From contig NZ_JANLNY010000006.1 of assembly GCF_025465995.1 (NCBI RefSeq), positions 62,001 through 126,000 of the forward strand: DNA of 64,000 nucleotides, written 5' to 3'. Positions 27,086 through 36,007 of the stretch are shown piece after piece. Origin of the DNA: Pseudomonas sp. 5P_3.1_Bac2. Lineage in GTDB: Bacteria; Pseudomonadota; Gammaproteobacteria; Pseudomonadales; Pseudomonadaceae. How positions within the stretch are numbered: the stretch's first letter is position 1; each line of letters begins with the position of its first letter. The translations under genes were made by a program, and so were the position numbers. Below the pieces are notes generated by a model, which searched no databases, had not been told where the DNA came from, and saw only the letters and a program-made list of their open reading frames with translations.

Positions 27086-27688
27086 TCCAGTTTCAGTGGG
27101 CATGACGTTTACAAATACAAGCTCTTCTGATCCTGCATCCCAGGCAATAAGGAAAGGGCTAAGTCGGGTTGGATGCTTTTCGATTAGGTCCTGTATCACA
27201 CCTGTACCGTTGGATGTGAACTCAGGCATTGCACGAAGATAGGCTCTTGTTGCTTTGTTGAACTGAGCTTGCGACCATTTTGTTTCGTAAATGAATTTTA
27301 TACTCTCGCCTTTGCTGCCGGTGCAAAGAAGAGAAAGCGTCAGGGAGTACTTTGTTTTTGGCAGCTTCTTTTCGCTGCTGGCGACGTAGTAAATTCTATG
27401 CTCTGGATTCTCACCGAAATATTTGGCGTATAGCTTTGATAAGCCCTTCTCGACTAATTGCCAAGTAGCTTCTGCGGATTTTTCTCCGAGCTTCTTAGCA
27501 AAAGAAGCTCCGAAAACTAAAACTACAGAGCTCATGGTGAGTAGAAAAATTGATGCTTGCGGCCCGCGCTTCGGAAACTCGTGAAATGATACTTCCTCAC
27601 CAAAGGCCAACAGGGCTTCTTTCATGCTTAGGATTGCATCAGTGTCTGTGTCTTCTTCGAAGGCAATATTCAGAATTTCTTGATTCAT
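27080..27688 (-). CDS. cassette gene: hypothetical protein with one membrane segment
   Basis: A 202-residue protein. An acidic N-terminus (EEDTDTDAILSMKEALLAFGEE) precedes a hydrophobic segment at about 46-64 (SIFLLTMSSVVLVFGASFA). A C-terminal soluble part of about 135 residues has alternating strands and helices (HRIYYVASS, YSLTLSLLCTG, FLIAWDAGSEELVFVNV). Not recognised. Its stop codon lies in the attC core of its own cassette, the compact layout typical of cassette genes. Confidence 0.7.
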   Translation of the reverse strand: MNQEILNIAFEEDTDTDAILSMKEALLAFGEEVSFHEFPKRGPQASIFLLTMSSVVLVFGASFAKKLGEKSAEATWQLVEKGLSKLYAKYFGENPEHRIYYVASSEKKLPKTKYSLTLSLLCTGSKGESIKFIYETKWSQAQFNKATRAYLRAMPEFTSNGTGVIQDLIEKHPTRLSPFLIAWDAGSEELVFVNVMPTETGI

Positions 27689-27706
27689 GTGCGATCCTTT
27701 GCTGGC

Positions 27707-27782
27707 ATGTAACGTTTGGTTAAGGAGCGGGCTTTAGCCCGTCTCAGTGAGTGCATCGAACGGTTTTAACCATTTGTTAGGC
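27707..27782 (-). repeat. attC site
   Basis: A 76-bp site from ATGTAAC to a perfect core GTTAGGC. It contains the inverted GCGGGCTTTAGCCCG and GTCTCAGTGAGTGCATCGAACGG, and is one of the best preserved attC sites of the array. Confidence 0.82.
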
Positions 27783-27801
27783 AGGGCACATAGTCGTTTT
27801 A

Positions 27802-28203
27802 CTATCGCAGCCAGGACGTATTCGGCCTGCTACCGTCGACGGAAACTAAGCCCATTTGCGCAAGTAAAGGTAATAGATAGTTGATTATCATGACATTGGT
27901 CCCGTTCGCATTACGGGAGGAGACGCACAATGGTCCTGCCTTGTTTATATCTTTGTTTGAGTTGATTTGGCAGGGGTTAGTCGCTGTGTGTTGATTGGCG
28001 ACAAGATATTCAAGGACGGCTTCAAATGCTTGCCGGTTTATATTTATTGATGTGCCGCCGTTAGTAATGATTTCAACTGTATTGCTGGTGGTTGTTCCAA
28101 TGGTAAATGACGAGCCCATAGCTATGTCAGGTGTAGTAAGTTCCGCGTCTGACTGCAGACTGTCCCAGCGATTATCTAGTGCTGCATTTATTATTTGGTT
28201 CAA
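27802..28203 (-). CDS. cassette gene: hypothetical protein, C-terminal winged-helix-like
   Basis: A 133-residue protein. The start is a TTG at 28203 (MNQIINAALDN), chosen because GGAGAA lies about 7 nt before it and no ATG is available. The middle has FTIGTTTSNTVEIITNGGTSININRQAFEAVLEYL. The end (NKAGPLCVSSR, then VINYLLPLLAQMGLVSVDG and RPNTSWL) resembles winged-helix tails found in restriction-associated and similar cassette proteins. That resemblance is from memory; no function can be assigned. Confidence 0.68.
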   Translation of the reverse strand: MNQIINAALDNRWDSLQSDAELTTPDIAMGSSFTIGTTTSNTVEIITNGGTSININRQAFEAVLEYLVANQHTATNPCQINSNKDINKAGPLCVSSRNANGTNVMIINYLLPLLAQMGLVSVDGSRPNTSWLR

Positions 28204-28219
28204 AATTTTCTCCAGAATA

Positions 28220-28294
28220 GCCTAACGCTTAGCTAAGGCGCCGGATTCGTAGGTCTCAGTGAGTGAAAAGAACGAGTTGATCGAGTTGTTAGCT
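28220..28294 (-). repeat. attC site
   Basis: A 75-bp site bounded by GCCTAAC (a perfect core read on the minus strand as GTTAGGC) and GTTAGCT. The interior GGTCTCAGTGAGTGAAAAGAACGAG matches the 27707-27782 site. Confidence 0.82.
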
Positions 28295-28297
28295 AGT

Positions 28298-28651
28298 TTA
28301 ACCATTGGATGGTTGCTGTTTTGCCGCTTGCTCTAATTTCTCTGGCTGAGGATTTCCATGATCAATCCAGTCAAATGCAAAAACTCTCATTTGATCTTTT
28401 GCAAACTCTGTTGCTTTAGCCCCAGTAAATCCAGTTCCAGGAAGCCCTGAGTCTTGCTGAACAACTAGAATTGTTAATGGCGGTAATTTTTCAATTAAAC
28501 AATACGATTGAATAGGCTCAAGCAATTTCCCCATTCCAGCTGCTGGGACCCCAATAAGTTTTGACAAAATCCCGTAAGTTAATGACTGCCTTCCTTTTGC
28601 TGCTAGCGCGAGTACTGCCCAAATCTGGCTTGCTCTTTCATACCGTGTCAT
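28298..28651 (-). CDS. first cassette gene: conserved hypothetical protein
   Basis: A 117-residue protein and the cassette nearest the integrase. An N-terminal winged-helix-like part (RYERASQIWAVLALAAKGRQ, LTYGILSKLIGVPAAGMGKLLEPI) has the layout of the YG-x-LA-x-LIG segment of alkyltransferase-like DNA-binding folds but lacks their PCHR active site. It continues with YCLIEKLPPLTILVVQQDSG, LPGTGF and a polar tail. I recall similar proteins in bacterial accessory regions; function unknown. ATG 28651 is followed directly upstream by the presumed attI region. Confidence 0.7.
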   Translation of the reverse strand: MTRYERASQIWAVLALAAKGRQSLTYGILSKLIGVPAAGMGKLLEPIQSYCLIEKLPPLTILVVQQDSGLPGTGFTGAKATEFAKDQMRVFAFDWIDHGNPQPEKLEQAAKQQPSNG

Positions 28652-28802
28652 GAGAGTTCCTTTAATTGCTAAAATTTATTAGTCAGCGTGGGGGTAATGC
28701 GTGGAACTTTGTTCGAGATGGCGCCTGTAACAATGCTTTCGTTTGACTACTAGCTTTGGCGAATTTATTAACGCTGTATAGATAAAAAGTATTGAAGTGC
28801 GT
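28652..28802. other. presumed attI and cassette promoter region
   Basis: The 150 bp between the integrase start and the first cassette gene should hold attI and the leftward cassette promoter. Candidate core-like triplets occur (for example CTGTAAC near 28710 and ATTAACG near 28770), but none is convincing, so attI is not placed. Confidence 0.4.
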
Positions 28803-29429
28803 ATGGATAGCCTGCCGAGCAAGCCACATCTGCAAGAGCCAATTTGTGCAGTGATTCGTGAACTTCACTACAGCATTCGCACAGTAAAGAGCTATTGGTA
28901 GTGGATTCGTTGTTACTTGCACTTTCTCGGTATGAGTTATCCGCTTGAGCTGGGGCCTGTGCAGGTCAACACTTTTAATTGGCTGGCCAGCGAGCGGAAA
29001 GTCTCGGTGGCAACGCAGCATGTGGGGCTTGGTGCCAGCGTCTTTGTTTATTCCAGTGTGCTGCAAAAGCTGCAGTGGGAGATTGGCGAGACTATCCGCG
29101 CTAAGCGTCCTGCGCATGTGCCCGGGGTAATGACGTATGCGGAGGCTATGAGCGTTATTACTCACTTGCCAACGTCCTATGACCTGTTGGCTGCGCGGAT
29201 ATATGGCGTCGGTCTGTACGCGTTTAGGCAGGCTGTTCGCCTGTGCGGCCTGAGCAAGGCGGTGAGCTGGCATAACTGTCGTCATCGTTTTGCCAACGAG
29301 CTGCTCTGGCGCGGCTGCGATATCCGCACTGTGCAGACTTTGCTTGGCCACGCCGACGTGCGTACCCCGCAGATTGCTACCCATGTATTGGGTCAAGGAT
29401 TTGCAGGCGTGCAAAGTCCGTTGGGCTAG
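28803..29429 (+). pseudogene. intI: integron integrase (intI) pseudogene
   Basis: From ATG 28803 the frame reads MDSLPSKPHLQEP..., then LHYSIRT, matching the IntI N-terminus, to an in-frame TAG at 28899-28901. It resumes as WIRCYLHFLG, YPLELGPVQVNTF and IRAKRPAHVPGVMT. At about 29221 roughly 100-110 residues are missing in frame, removing the box I region (GLY replaces GLR). The C-terminus keeps box II His and Arg (HNCRHRFA) and the hallmark DIRTVQTLLGHADV, but the catalytic Tyr position is Ala (QIATHVL instead of MIYTHVL). It ends GVQSPLG, as in IntI. It is a tyrosine recombinase that must be inactive for three independent reasons. Confidence 0.92.
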
Positions 29430-29889
29430 TGCCCAGACCCGATAGGGAAAAGGGGAGCAATTAAGAGGCAGCACAAAATTCCTTGCTAGAGAGTCCTTAA
29501 TTTCTAGTCTGCATAGTAGCTATTTAATATTGCTGGACACTTTGCGCGCCTTCACAATTTATTTGCTGCGCTTGTATGGCGGTAGCGGTGCGACCAGTAA
29601 TGGCTGATCTCCCGCTGGTCGTATAGATAAGTCGTGGTAAGGCCAGTCGCATATTTGTACTTAGCTATGGATGCGACTAAGCAGTAGACGCAGAGCCGGA
29701 TCGTACAGCGCGAGCTTGATAGGCCGAGCTAGAGCATTGCTGTACGCATGTCATACCGGCTCGGTAGAGGGATCAACGGCTTTGGTTTTGACGCCGGTCG
29801 GGGCGGATTTCAGTCGTGCAGCCGCAACACGTCGCAAGCAAAGAATCGGTGTGCGCTGGGTTGATCTCAGGGGTGATTACGGCAGGCAA
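29430..29889. other. gene-free stretch between intI and the liv operon
   Basis: 460 bp with no convincing gene. A 73-codon plus-strand frame (29671-29892) has no ribosome binding site and an Arg/Ser-rich composition. No attC half, tRNA or terminal inverted repeat was recognised, so the integron's right junction is not located. Confidence 0.5.
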
Positions 29890-29913
29890 TAAAAACCGCC
29901 CCGAAAGGCGGTT
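29890..29913 (-). terminator. terminator of the livKHMGF operon
   Basis: AACCGCC/GGCGGTT stem with CCGAAA loop, 26 bp after the livF stop. A diverged copy lies at 24476-24499 next to the livF fragment. Confidence 0.8.
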
Positions 29914-29939
29914 GGTTTCAGTCGTGCTGCGGCTAGGAT

Positions 29940-30641
29940 TTAGCCGCCCAAATAGGCGTCGCGTACCTTGGGGTCGTTGAGCAAGTCGTGGCCGCTGCCT
30001 TGCATCACGATATGGCCGTTTTCCAGCACGTAGCCGCGATCCGCCAGCTTCAGCGCCTGGTTGGCGTTTTGCTCGACGAGGAAGATGGTCACGCCGTCTT
30101 TGCGCAGCTCTTCGATGATGTCGAAGATTTGCTGGATGATGATCGGCGCCAAGCCCAGCGACGGTTCGTCGAGCAGCAGCAGGGTGGGTTTGCTCATCAG
30201 CGCGCGACCGATGGCGAGCATTTGCTGCTCGCCGCCGGACATGGTGCCGGCGCGCTGGGCGAAGCGTTCCTTGAGGCGGGGGAACAGGTGCAGGACCTTA
30301 TCCAGCTGCTCCATGTTGTCAGCCTTGCTGCCGAAGAAGCCGCCCATCATCAGGTTTTCTTCTACGGTAAGCCGGGCAAACACACGTCGGCCTTCGGGGA
30401 CCACGGCGATGCTTTTACGCATGATCTGCGGCGTATCCAAGCCGATCAGCTCTTCACCTTGGTAGCGAATGCTGCCGCTGCTGGCCTGAGGGCTGCCGCA
30501 CAGGGTCATGAGCAGGGTCGATTTACCGGCGCCGTTGGCGCCGATGAGGGTGACGATCTCGCCTTGGCGGACTTCGACGTTGACGTCATGCAGGGCCTGG
30601 ATCTTGCCGTAGAAGGTGGAGACATTCTCGAAATAGAGCAT
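29940..30641 (-). CDS. livF: branched-chain amino acid ABC transporter ATPase LivF
   Basis: A 233-residue ATPase (BraG in Pseudomonas). Walker A is GANGAGKST, the signature MSGGEQQMLAIGRAL and Walker B LLLLDEPSLGL. With LivG, LivH, LivM and BraC it imports leucine, isoleucine, valine and alanine. It is the last gene of the operon and overlaps the livG stop by 1 nt. Its 3' end is the target of the integron-associated duplication; the copy here is complete. Confidence 0.95.
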   Translation of the reverse strand: MLYFENVSTFYGKIQALHDVNVEVRQGEIVTLIGANGAGKSTLLMTLCGSPQASSGSIRYQGEELIGLDTPQIMRKSIAVVPEGRRVFARLTVEENLMMGGFFGSKADNMEQLDKVLHLFPRLKERFAQRAGTMSGGEQQMLAIGRALMSKPTLLLLDEPSLGLAPIIIQQIFDIIEELRKDGVTIFLVEQNANQALKLADRGYVLENGHIVMQGSGHDLLNDPKVRDAYLGG

Positions 30642-31408
30642 CAGGCTTCCCCCAAGTAGGCTTTGATCACCGCCGGATTTTCGCGGATTTGCTCCGGCAG
30701 ACCGTCGGCAAGGGGCGTGCCCTGATTGATCACATAGATATGGTCGGAAATGCTCATCACCAGCTTCATGTCGTGCTCAATCAACAGCACCGTGACGTTG
30801 TGCTGATCGCGCAGCACGCCGATCAGCGCTTTGAGGTCGTCGGTTTCCCGGGGGTTGAGCCCGGCGGCAGGCTCGTCGAGCATCAGAATGCGCGGCCGGG
30901 TCATCATGCAGCGGGCGATTTCCAGACGCCGTTGCTGGCCGTAGGCGAGGGTGCCGGCCGGGCGGTTGGCGAACTCGGTGAGGTTGACCTGGGCAAGCCA
31001 GAAGGCGGCAAACTCCATGGCCTCGCGCTCGCTTTTGCGAAAGCCCGGGGTCTTGAACAGCCCGGCCAGGAAGTTAGTGTTGAGGTGGCGGTGTTGCGCC
31101 ACCAGCAGGTTCTCGATTGCCGTCATGTCCTTAAACAGGCGCACGTTCTGGAAGGTGCGTACCACGCCTTTGCGGGCGATCTGGTGCCCGGCCAGGCCGT
31201 CGATGCGCTCGCCATCCAGGCTGATGCTGCCGGAGGTGGGCTGGTAGAAGCCGGTCAGGCAGTTGAATACCGTGGTTTTACCGGCGCCGTTGGGGCCGAT
31301 CATCGACACCACCTGGCGCTCTTTGACTTGCAGGTTAACGCTGTTCACCGCCAGCAGGCCGCCAAAACGCATGCACAGACCACTGACATCTAAAATCGGC
31401 CGGCTCAT
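30641..31408 (-). CDS. livG: branched-chain amino acid ABC transporter ATPase LivG
   Basis: A 255-residue ATPase (BraF). Walker A is GPNGAGKTT, signature [15 protein letters not shown] (the LivG-type variant of LSGGQ) and Walker [13 protein letters not shown]. It overlaps livM by 4 nt (ATGA) and livF by 1 nt, so translation is coupled. Confidence 0.96.
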   Translation of the reverse strand: MSRPILDVSGLCMRFGGLLAVNSVNLQVKERQVVSMIGPNGAGKTTVFNCLTGFYQPTSGSISLDGERIDGLAGHQIARKGVVRTFQNVRLFKDMTAIENLLVAQHRHLNTNFLAGLFKTPGFRKSEREAMEFAAFWLAQVNLTEFANRPAGTLAYGQQRRLEIARCMMTRPRILMLDEPAAGLNPRETDDLKALIGVLRDQHNVTVLLIEHDMKLVMSISDHIYVINQGTPLADGLPEQIRENPAVIKAYLGEA

Positions 31409-32669
31409 GGTTTCAGCTCCAGATGGGGGCGCTGCATGGGCAGCAAGCCTTGTGGACGCCAGATCATCATCAGCACCATCAGGGCGCCGAAAATCAGCAT
31501 GCGGTACTCGCTGAAGTCGCGCATCAGCTCTGGCAACAGGATCATCACGGTGGCGGCGAGGATAATCCCCAGCTGCGAGCCCATACCGCCGAGCACGACG
31601 ATGGCGAGGATGATCGCCGACTCAATAAAGGTGAACGATTCCGGCGACACCAAGCCCTGGCGAGCGGCGAAGAAGCTGCCGGCAAAACCGGCAAAGGCGG
31701 CGCCCAGGGTAAAGGCCGACAGTTTGATCACCGTGGGGTTGATGCCCAGGGCGCGGCAGGCAATTTCATCCTCGCGCAGGGCTTCCCAGGCGCGGCCGAT
31801 GGGCATGCGCAGCAGGCGGTTGATCACAAACAAGGTCAGCAATACCAAGAGCAGGGCGATCAGGTAGAGGAAGATCACCTTGTTGATCGAGTTGTAGGCG
31901 ACGCCGAAAAACTCGTGGAAGGTCTGCATGCCCTCGGCGGCGCGGCGCTCGAACGACAGGCCGAACAGCGTTGGCTTGTCGATGCCGCTGATGCCGTTAG
32001 GCCCGCCGGTAAGCTCGGTCATGTTGCGCAGCAAAATCCGGATGATCTCGCCGAAGCCCAAGGTCACGATGGCCAGGTAATCACCGCGCAAACGCAGCAC
32101 CGGGAAGCCCAGCACGAAGCCAAACAACGCCGCGATTAAACCGGCCAGCGGCAGGCACTCCCAGAAGCTCAGGCCGAAGTAATGGGAGATCAGCGCGTAG
32201 CTGTAGGCGCCCACGGCGTAGAAGCCGACATAACCCAGATCGAGCAAGCCGGCCAGACCAACCACGATGTTCAGACCCAGGCCAAGCATCACGTAGATCA
32301 GGATCAGGGTGGCGATATCCACCGCGCCGCGCGAGCCGAAAAACGGCCAGATCAATGCGGCGACGATCAAGCCGAGAATGATCCAGCGTTGGGTCGCCGG
32401 CAGGGTGAGGAAGCTGCTGGCCTTGGCCGGCATCTTCGGTAAGCGACTCACGCCGCCCATGGCGCTGGCCAAGCTGCCACGCACCAGTTGCCAGACGAAC
32501 ATGGCGCAGGCGCACGCGGCGATGCTCCACAGCACTGTGGCGCTGGCGCCTTCAACTTCCAGTTTGATCCCGACAATGCTCAGTTTCAGGCCCAGAACCG
32601 GGTAAGCCACGGCCAGCACCAGCAAGGCGCTGAAAATGGCGCTTTTGAGGTTTTTACTAATGGCGGTAC

Positions 32670-32673
<4 letters not shown>
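31405..32673 (-). CDS. livM: branched-chain amino acid ABC permease LivM
   Basis: A 422-residue permease (BraE) of about ten membrane segments, with the extended N-terminal region usual in Pseudomonas. The family block [25 protein letters not shown] and the EAA-like loop [19 protein letters not shown] contact the ATPases. It forms the membrane channel with LivH and overlaps livH by 4 nt. Confidence 0.95.
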
Positions 32674-33593
<920 letters not shown>

Positions 33594-33664
33594 GGCCTAA
33601 CTCCTCGGTAGGTCGACGCAAGGCGCGCTTGTGACACGGTCGGCCACCGGAATTCTGCTGATAA

Positions 33665-33692
33665 ACAAAGCCCACTGAGCGACAGTGGGCTT
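33665..33692 (-). terminator. hairpin between braC and livH (attenuator-like)
   Basis: AAGCCCACTG/CAGTGGGCTT, a 10-bp stem with a 5-nt loop, is followed on the minus strand by TTGTTTATC. Position after the binding-protein gene fits partial termination that raises the ratio of binding protein to permease. Confidence 0.8.
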
Positions 33693-33707
33693 GGGCTTTA
33701 GGCGGGA

Positions 33708-34829
33708 TTACTTGGCTTCGGTTTTAGAACCGTCTTGGTGCCATTCGTAGACCACGAAGTTGAAGTCCTTCAGATCACCCTTTTCGTCGAAGCCCAGTTG
33801 GCCAGTCGGGGTGTCGAAGGTGTTGGCGCGCAGGGCTGCGGCCACTTTAGCGGTGTCGGTGCCGCCGGCTTTGCTGATGCCTTCAGCGATCACTTGCACG
33901 GCCGAGTAAGCCGGGAACACGAATGGGCCGCTAGGGTCTTGTTTCTTGGCTTTAAAGGCATCGACCAGGGCTTTGTTGCGTGGGTCTTGGTCGAAGGATT
34001 TCGGCAGGGTTACCAGCATGCCTTCCGAAGCAGGACCGGCAATCGCGGAGATTTCGCTGTTACCGACGCCTTCAGGGCCCATGAACTTGACCTTGAGGCC
34101 TTTCTCTTGGGTTTGACGCAGCAGCAGGCCCAGTTCTGGGTGGTAGCCGCCGTAGTAAACGAAGTCGACACCGGCTTGTTTGAGCTTGGCGATAATGGTC
34201 GAGAAGTCCTTGTCGCCGGCGTTGATGCCTTCGAACAGGGCGACTTTGACGCCTTTGTCTTCCAGGGTTTTCTTCACAGCAGTGGCGATGCCTTCACCGT
34301 ATTGCTGTTTGTCGTGCAGCACCGCGACGGTTTTCGGCTTGACGTGGTCGGCGATGAAGTTGCCCGCGGTTGGGCCTTGCAGGCTGTCCAGACCGATGGT
34401 GCGGAAGATCAGCTGGTAGCCGCGCGCGGTGATTTCCGGGCTGGTGGAAGCGGCGGTAATCATCAGAATGCCTTCGTCTTCATAAATATCCGACGCTGGC
34501 TGAGTGGAGCTGGAGCAGAGGTGACCAACGACAAACTTAACCTCGTCGTTGACGATTTTGTTGGCTACGGCCACGGCTTGTTTGGGGTCACAGGCATCGT
34601 CGTAAACCACGCCTTCCAGCTGTGCACCATTGACGCCACCGGCTTTGTTGATCTGCTCGATGGCCATTTGCGCGCCCACGAATTGCATCTCACCGTACTG
34701 GGCGACAGCGCCAGTGACGGGGCCCGCTAAGCCGATTTTGATAGTGTCGGCGGCCATCGAGTAACTGGCCACGCCCGCCATGGCCATTGCAGCAAACAGT
34801 TGGGAAATCTGTTTAGTAGCCTTGTTCAT
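33708..34829 (-). CDS. braC: branched-chain amino acid-binding periplasmic protein BraC
   Basis: A 373-residue periplasmic protein with a Sec signal peptide (FAAMAMAGVASYSMA). The mature protein matches the LivJ/BraC group: GLAGPVTGAVAQYGEM, a disulfide-forming Cys pair (DDACDP, HLCSSST), AASTSPEI and YGGYHPELGLLLRQ. It binds Leu, Ile, Val and Ala and delivers them to LivHM. First gene of the operon. Confidence 0.96.
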   Translation of the reverse strand: MNKATKQISQLFAAMAMAGVASYSMAADTIKIGLAGPVTGAVAQYGEMQFVGAQMAIEQINKAGGVNGAQLEGVVYDDACDPKQAVAVANKIVNDEVKFVVGHLCSSSTQPASDIYEDEGILMITAASTSPEITARGYQLIFRTIGLDSLQGPTAGNFIADHVKPKTVAVLHDKQQYGEGIATAVKKTLEDKGVKVALFEGINAGDKDFSTIIAKLKQAGVDFVYYGGYHPELGLLLRQTQEKGLKVKFMGPEGVGNSEISAIAGPASEGMLVTLPKSFDQDPRNKALVDAFKAKKQDPSGPFVFPAYSAVQVIAEGISKAGGTDTAKVAAALRANTFDTPTGQLGFDEKGDLKDFNFVVYEWHQDGSKTEAK

Positions 34830-35120
34830 ATTGCTCCACCTTTGTAGTTGTTCTGATTGTTTTTATCTTGTAGCCAAAGCAACTGAGCCGGAAATCTCCG
34901 GGGCCTACCTGGCAACTGTACCGGTGCAGTTTAGAGTGCAGGTTGTAGGGTTGGAAAGCTGCCTCGGTGTTTAGAAGGGCGGCTTGTCGCTTTATTACAA
35001 GAAATCTATAGAAAAACGGCGTCGCGCCTAGGGTCTAGCCGTCACTACAATTTGCCTGCCGACCGCCAGAAGCTATCATGCTCGGCTTCTCAAAACTGGC
35101 TATACATCACAGGGCAAACC

Positions 35121-35438
35121 ATGAGCGAAATCCCTAGCACCCTCTATGCCAAACTGCTTGGCGAGACAGCTGCCATCACCTGGCAAGAGCTGCAGCCTTT
35201 CTTTGCCCGCGGCGTTTTATTGCTGGTGGACGCTGGGCAAGATTTGATCGCTGTGGCCGAAGCTGTGGCGCAAAACGAGCAAACCAAGGTCGCCGCGTGG
35301 CTGGCTGACGGCAGCCTGCACAAGACCACTGCTGAGCAAGCGCAGGACTTATTGGAGCGTGATCCACAGTTGTGGGCGGTGGTGGTTGCGCCTTGGGTAT
35401 TGATTCAGGAGCGTGCGCAGCGTCCAGCGCTGCACTGA
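35121..35438 (+). CDS. DUF2288 family protein
   Basis: A 105-residue soluble protein, TLYAKLLGETAAITWQELQPFFARG near the start and AVVVAPWVLIQE near the end, as in DUF2288. Function unknown. ATG 35121 is preferred over the longer frame from 35052 because AGGGC precedes it and the family starts here. Confidence 0.85.
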   Translation: MSEIPSTLYAKLLGETAAITWQELQPFFARGVLLLVDAGQDLIAVAEAVAQNEQTKVAAWLADGSLHKTTAEQAQDLLERDPQLWAVVVAPWVLIQERAQRPALH

Positions 35439-35518
35439 TCTGATACACGGTTGCAAACAAGCCGCGTCCCAGAGGGTCTGAATAAGCTCTGTATTAGGCG
35501 ACCTCAGGAGTTGTTGGT

Positions 35519-35887
35519 ATGTTTCAGACCGGCCATTGGCACACCGCAAATACCCTAGCTACCCCCGACACCCCCCTCTATAGCCTGGATCTGTACTACC
35601 AAGTACGGGAGGACCTCAATGAAGGTCCGATGCTGCATCTGCGTTTAACCGGAACGGTGGCTGGGAAAAGATTTAGCGAAGAGTTCGAGTTGCACCGCGA
35701 CACCGCGTTTAACTTTGCCAGCGTGGCGACCCGCATCGCTCAGCGCCACGGCTTGCCGACTAACCGTAGCCTGATCATGCGCGGTCATCAGGAATACGAT
35801 CTAATGTTTGAAGACATCCGTAACAAGCTCGGCCTCGCTTCCGGCGAGCCGGTCAATCTGGACCACGTCGCCCAAGACCGCGTCTAA
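35519..35887 (+). CDS. DUF5064 family protein
   Basis: A 122-residue protein matching the Pseudomonas DUF5064 family: MFQTGHWHTANTL, FSEEFELHRDTAFNFASVA and EYDLMFEDIRNKLG. Function unknown. The ATG has CAGGAG 9 nt upstream. The family is largely restricted to Pseudomonas, supporting the genus. Confidence 0.85.
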   Translation: MFQTGHWHTANTLATPDTPLYSLDLYYQVREDLNEGPMLHLRLTGTVAGKRFSEEFELHRDTAFNFASVATRIAQRHGLPTNRSLIMRGHQEYDLMFEDIRNKLGLASGEPVNLDHVAQDRV

Positions 35888-36007
35888 ACGCCGCGTTGCC
35901 CCAACCGCCGGATGGCGCTTGGGGCCGTCTTAGCCTGGTAGCGACTGCGTAGCGGTTGGCGCTGGCGCCTGGGGTAATATGACGTATTACTCTGTCGGAG
36001 CCTGCGC

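Larger units (their letters stand above)
24635..29429. mobile_element. degenerate chromosomal integron with cassette array
   Basis: The region contains an integron-integrase pseudogene on the + strand at its right end and, to its left, a series of small cassettes whose genes all read on the minus strand, away from the integrase. This is the orientation expected of an integron platform. Seven attC-like sites of 65-88 bp share a common right half (AGTGAGNG, then GCGAACGATTTGAAC-like, then GTTAGGC-like) and separate the cassettes. The DNA is visibly more AT-rich than the flanks. Several core sites and two cassette genes are mutated and the integrase is dead, so the array is probably immobile unless helped in trans. 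It is flanked by direct repeats of the livF 3' end. Confidence 0.88.

Noticed and set aside
25200..28300. regularly spaced repeats as a possible CRISPR array
   Set aside because: The repeats are 65-88 bp, imperfect, bounded by RYYYAAC/GTTRRRY-type cores and separated by gene-length segments. They are attC sites, not CRISPR repeats, and no cas gene is present.
28683..29474. 263-codon minus-strand open frame opposite the integrase relic
   Set aside because: The plus strand shows IntI motifs; the antisense frame has no recognisable features.
29671..29892. 73-codon plus-strand frame after intI
   Set aside because: No ribosome binding site, Arg/Ser-rich, and it ends in the liv terminator.
24500..29950. 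insertion by a transposon or insertion sequence at livF
   Set aside because: No transposase, terminal inverted repeats or short target duplication was found; the flanking repeat is a 116-bp piece of livF itself.
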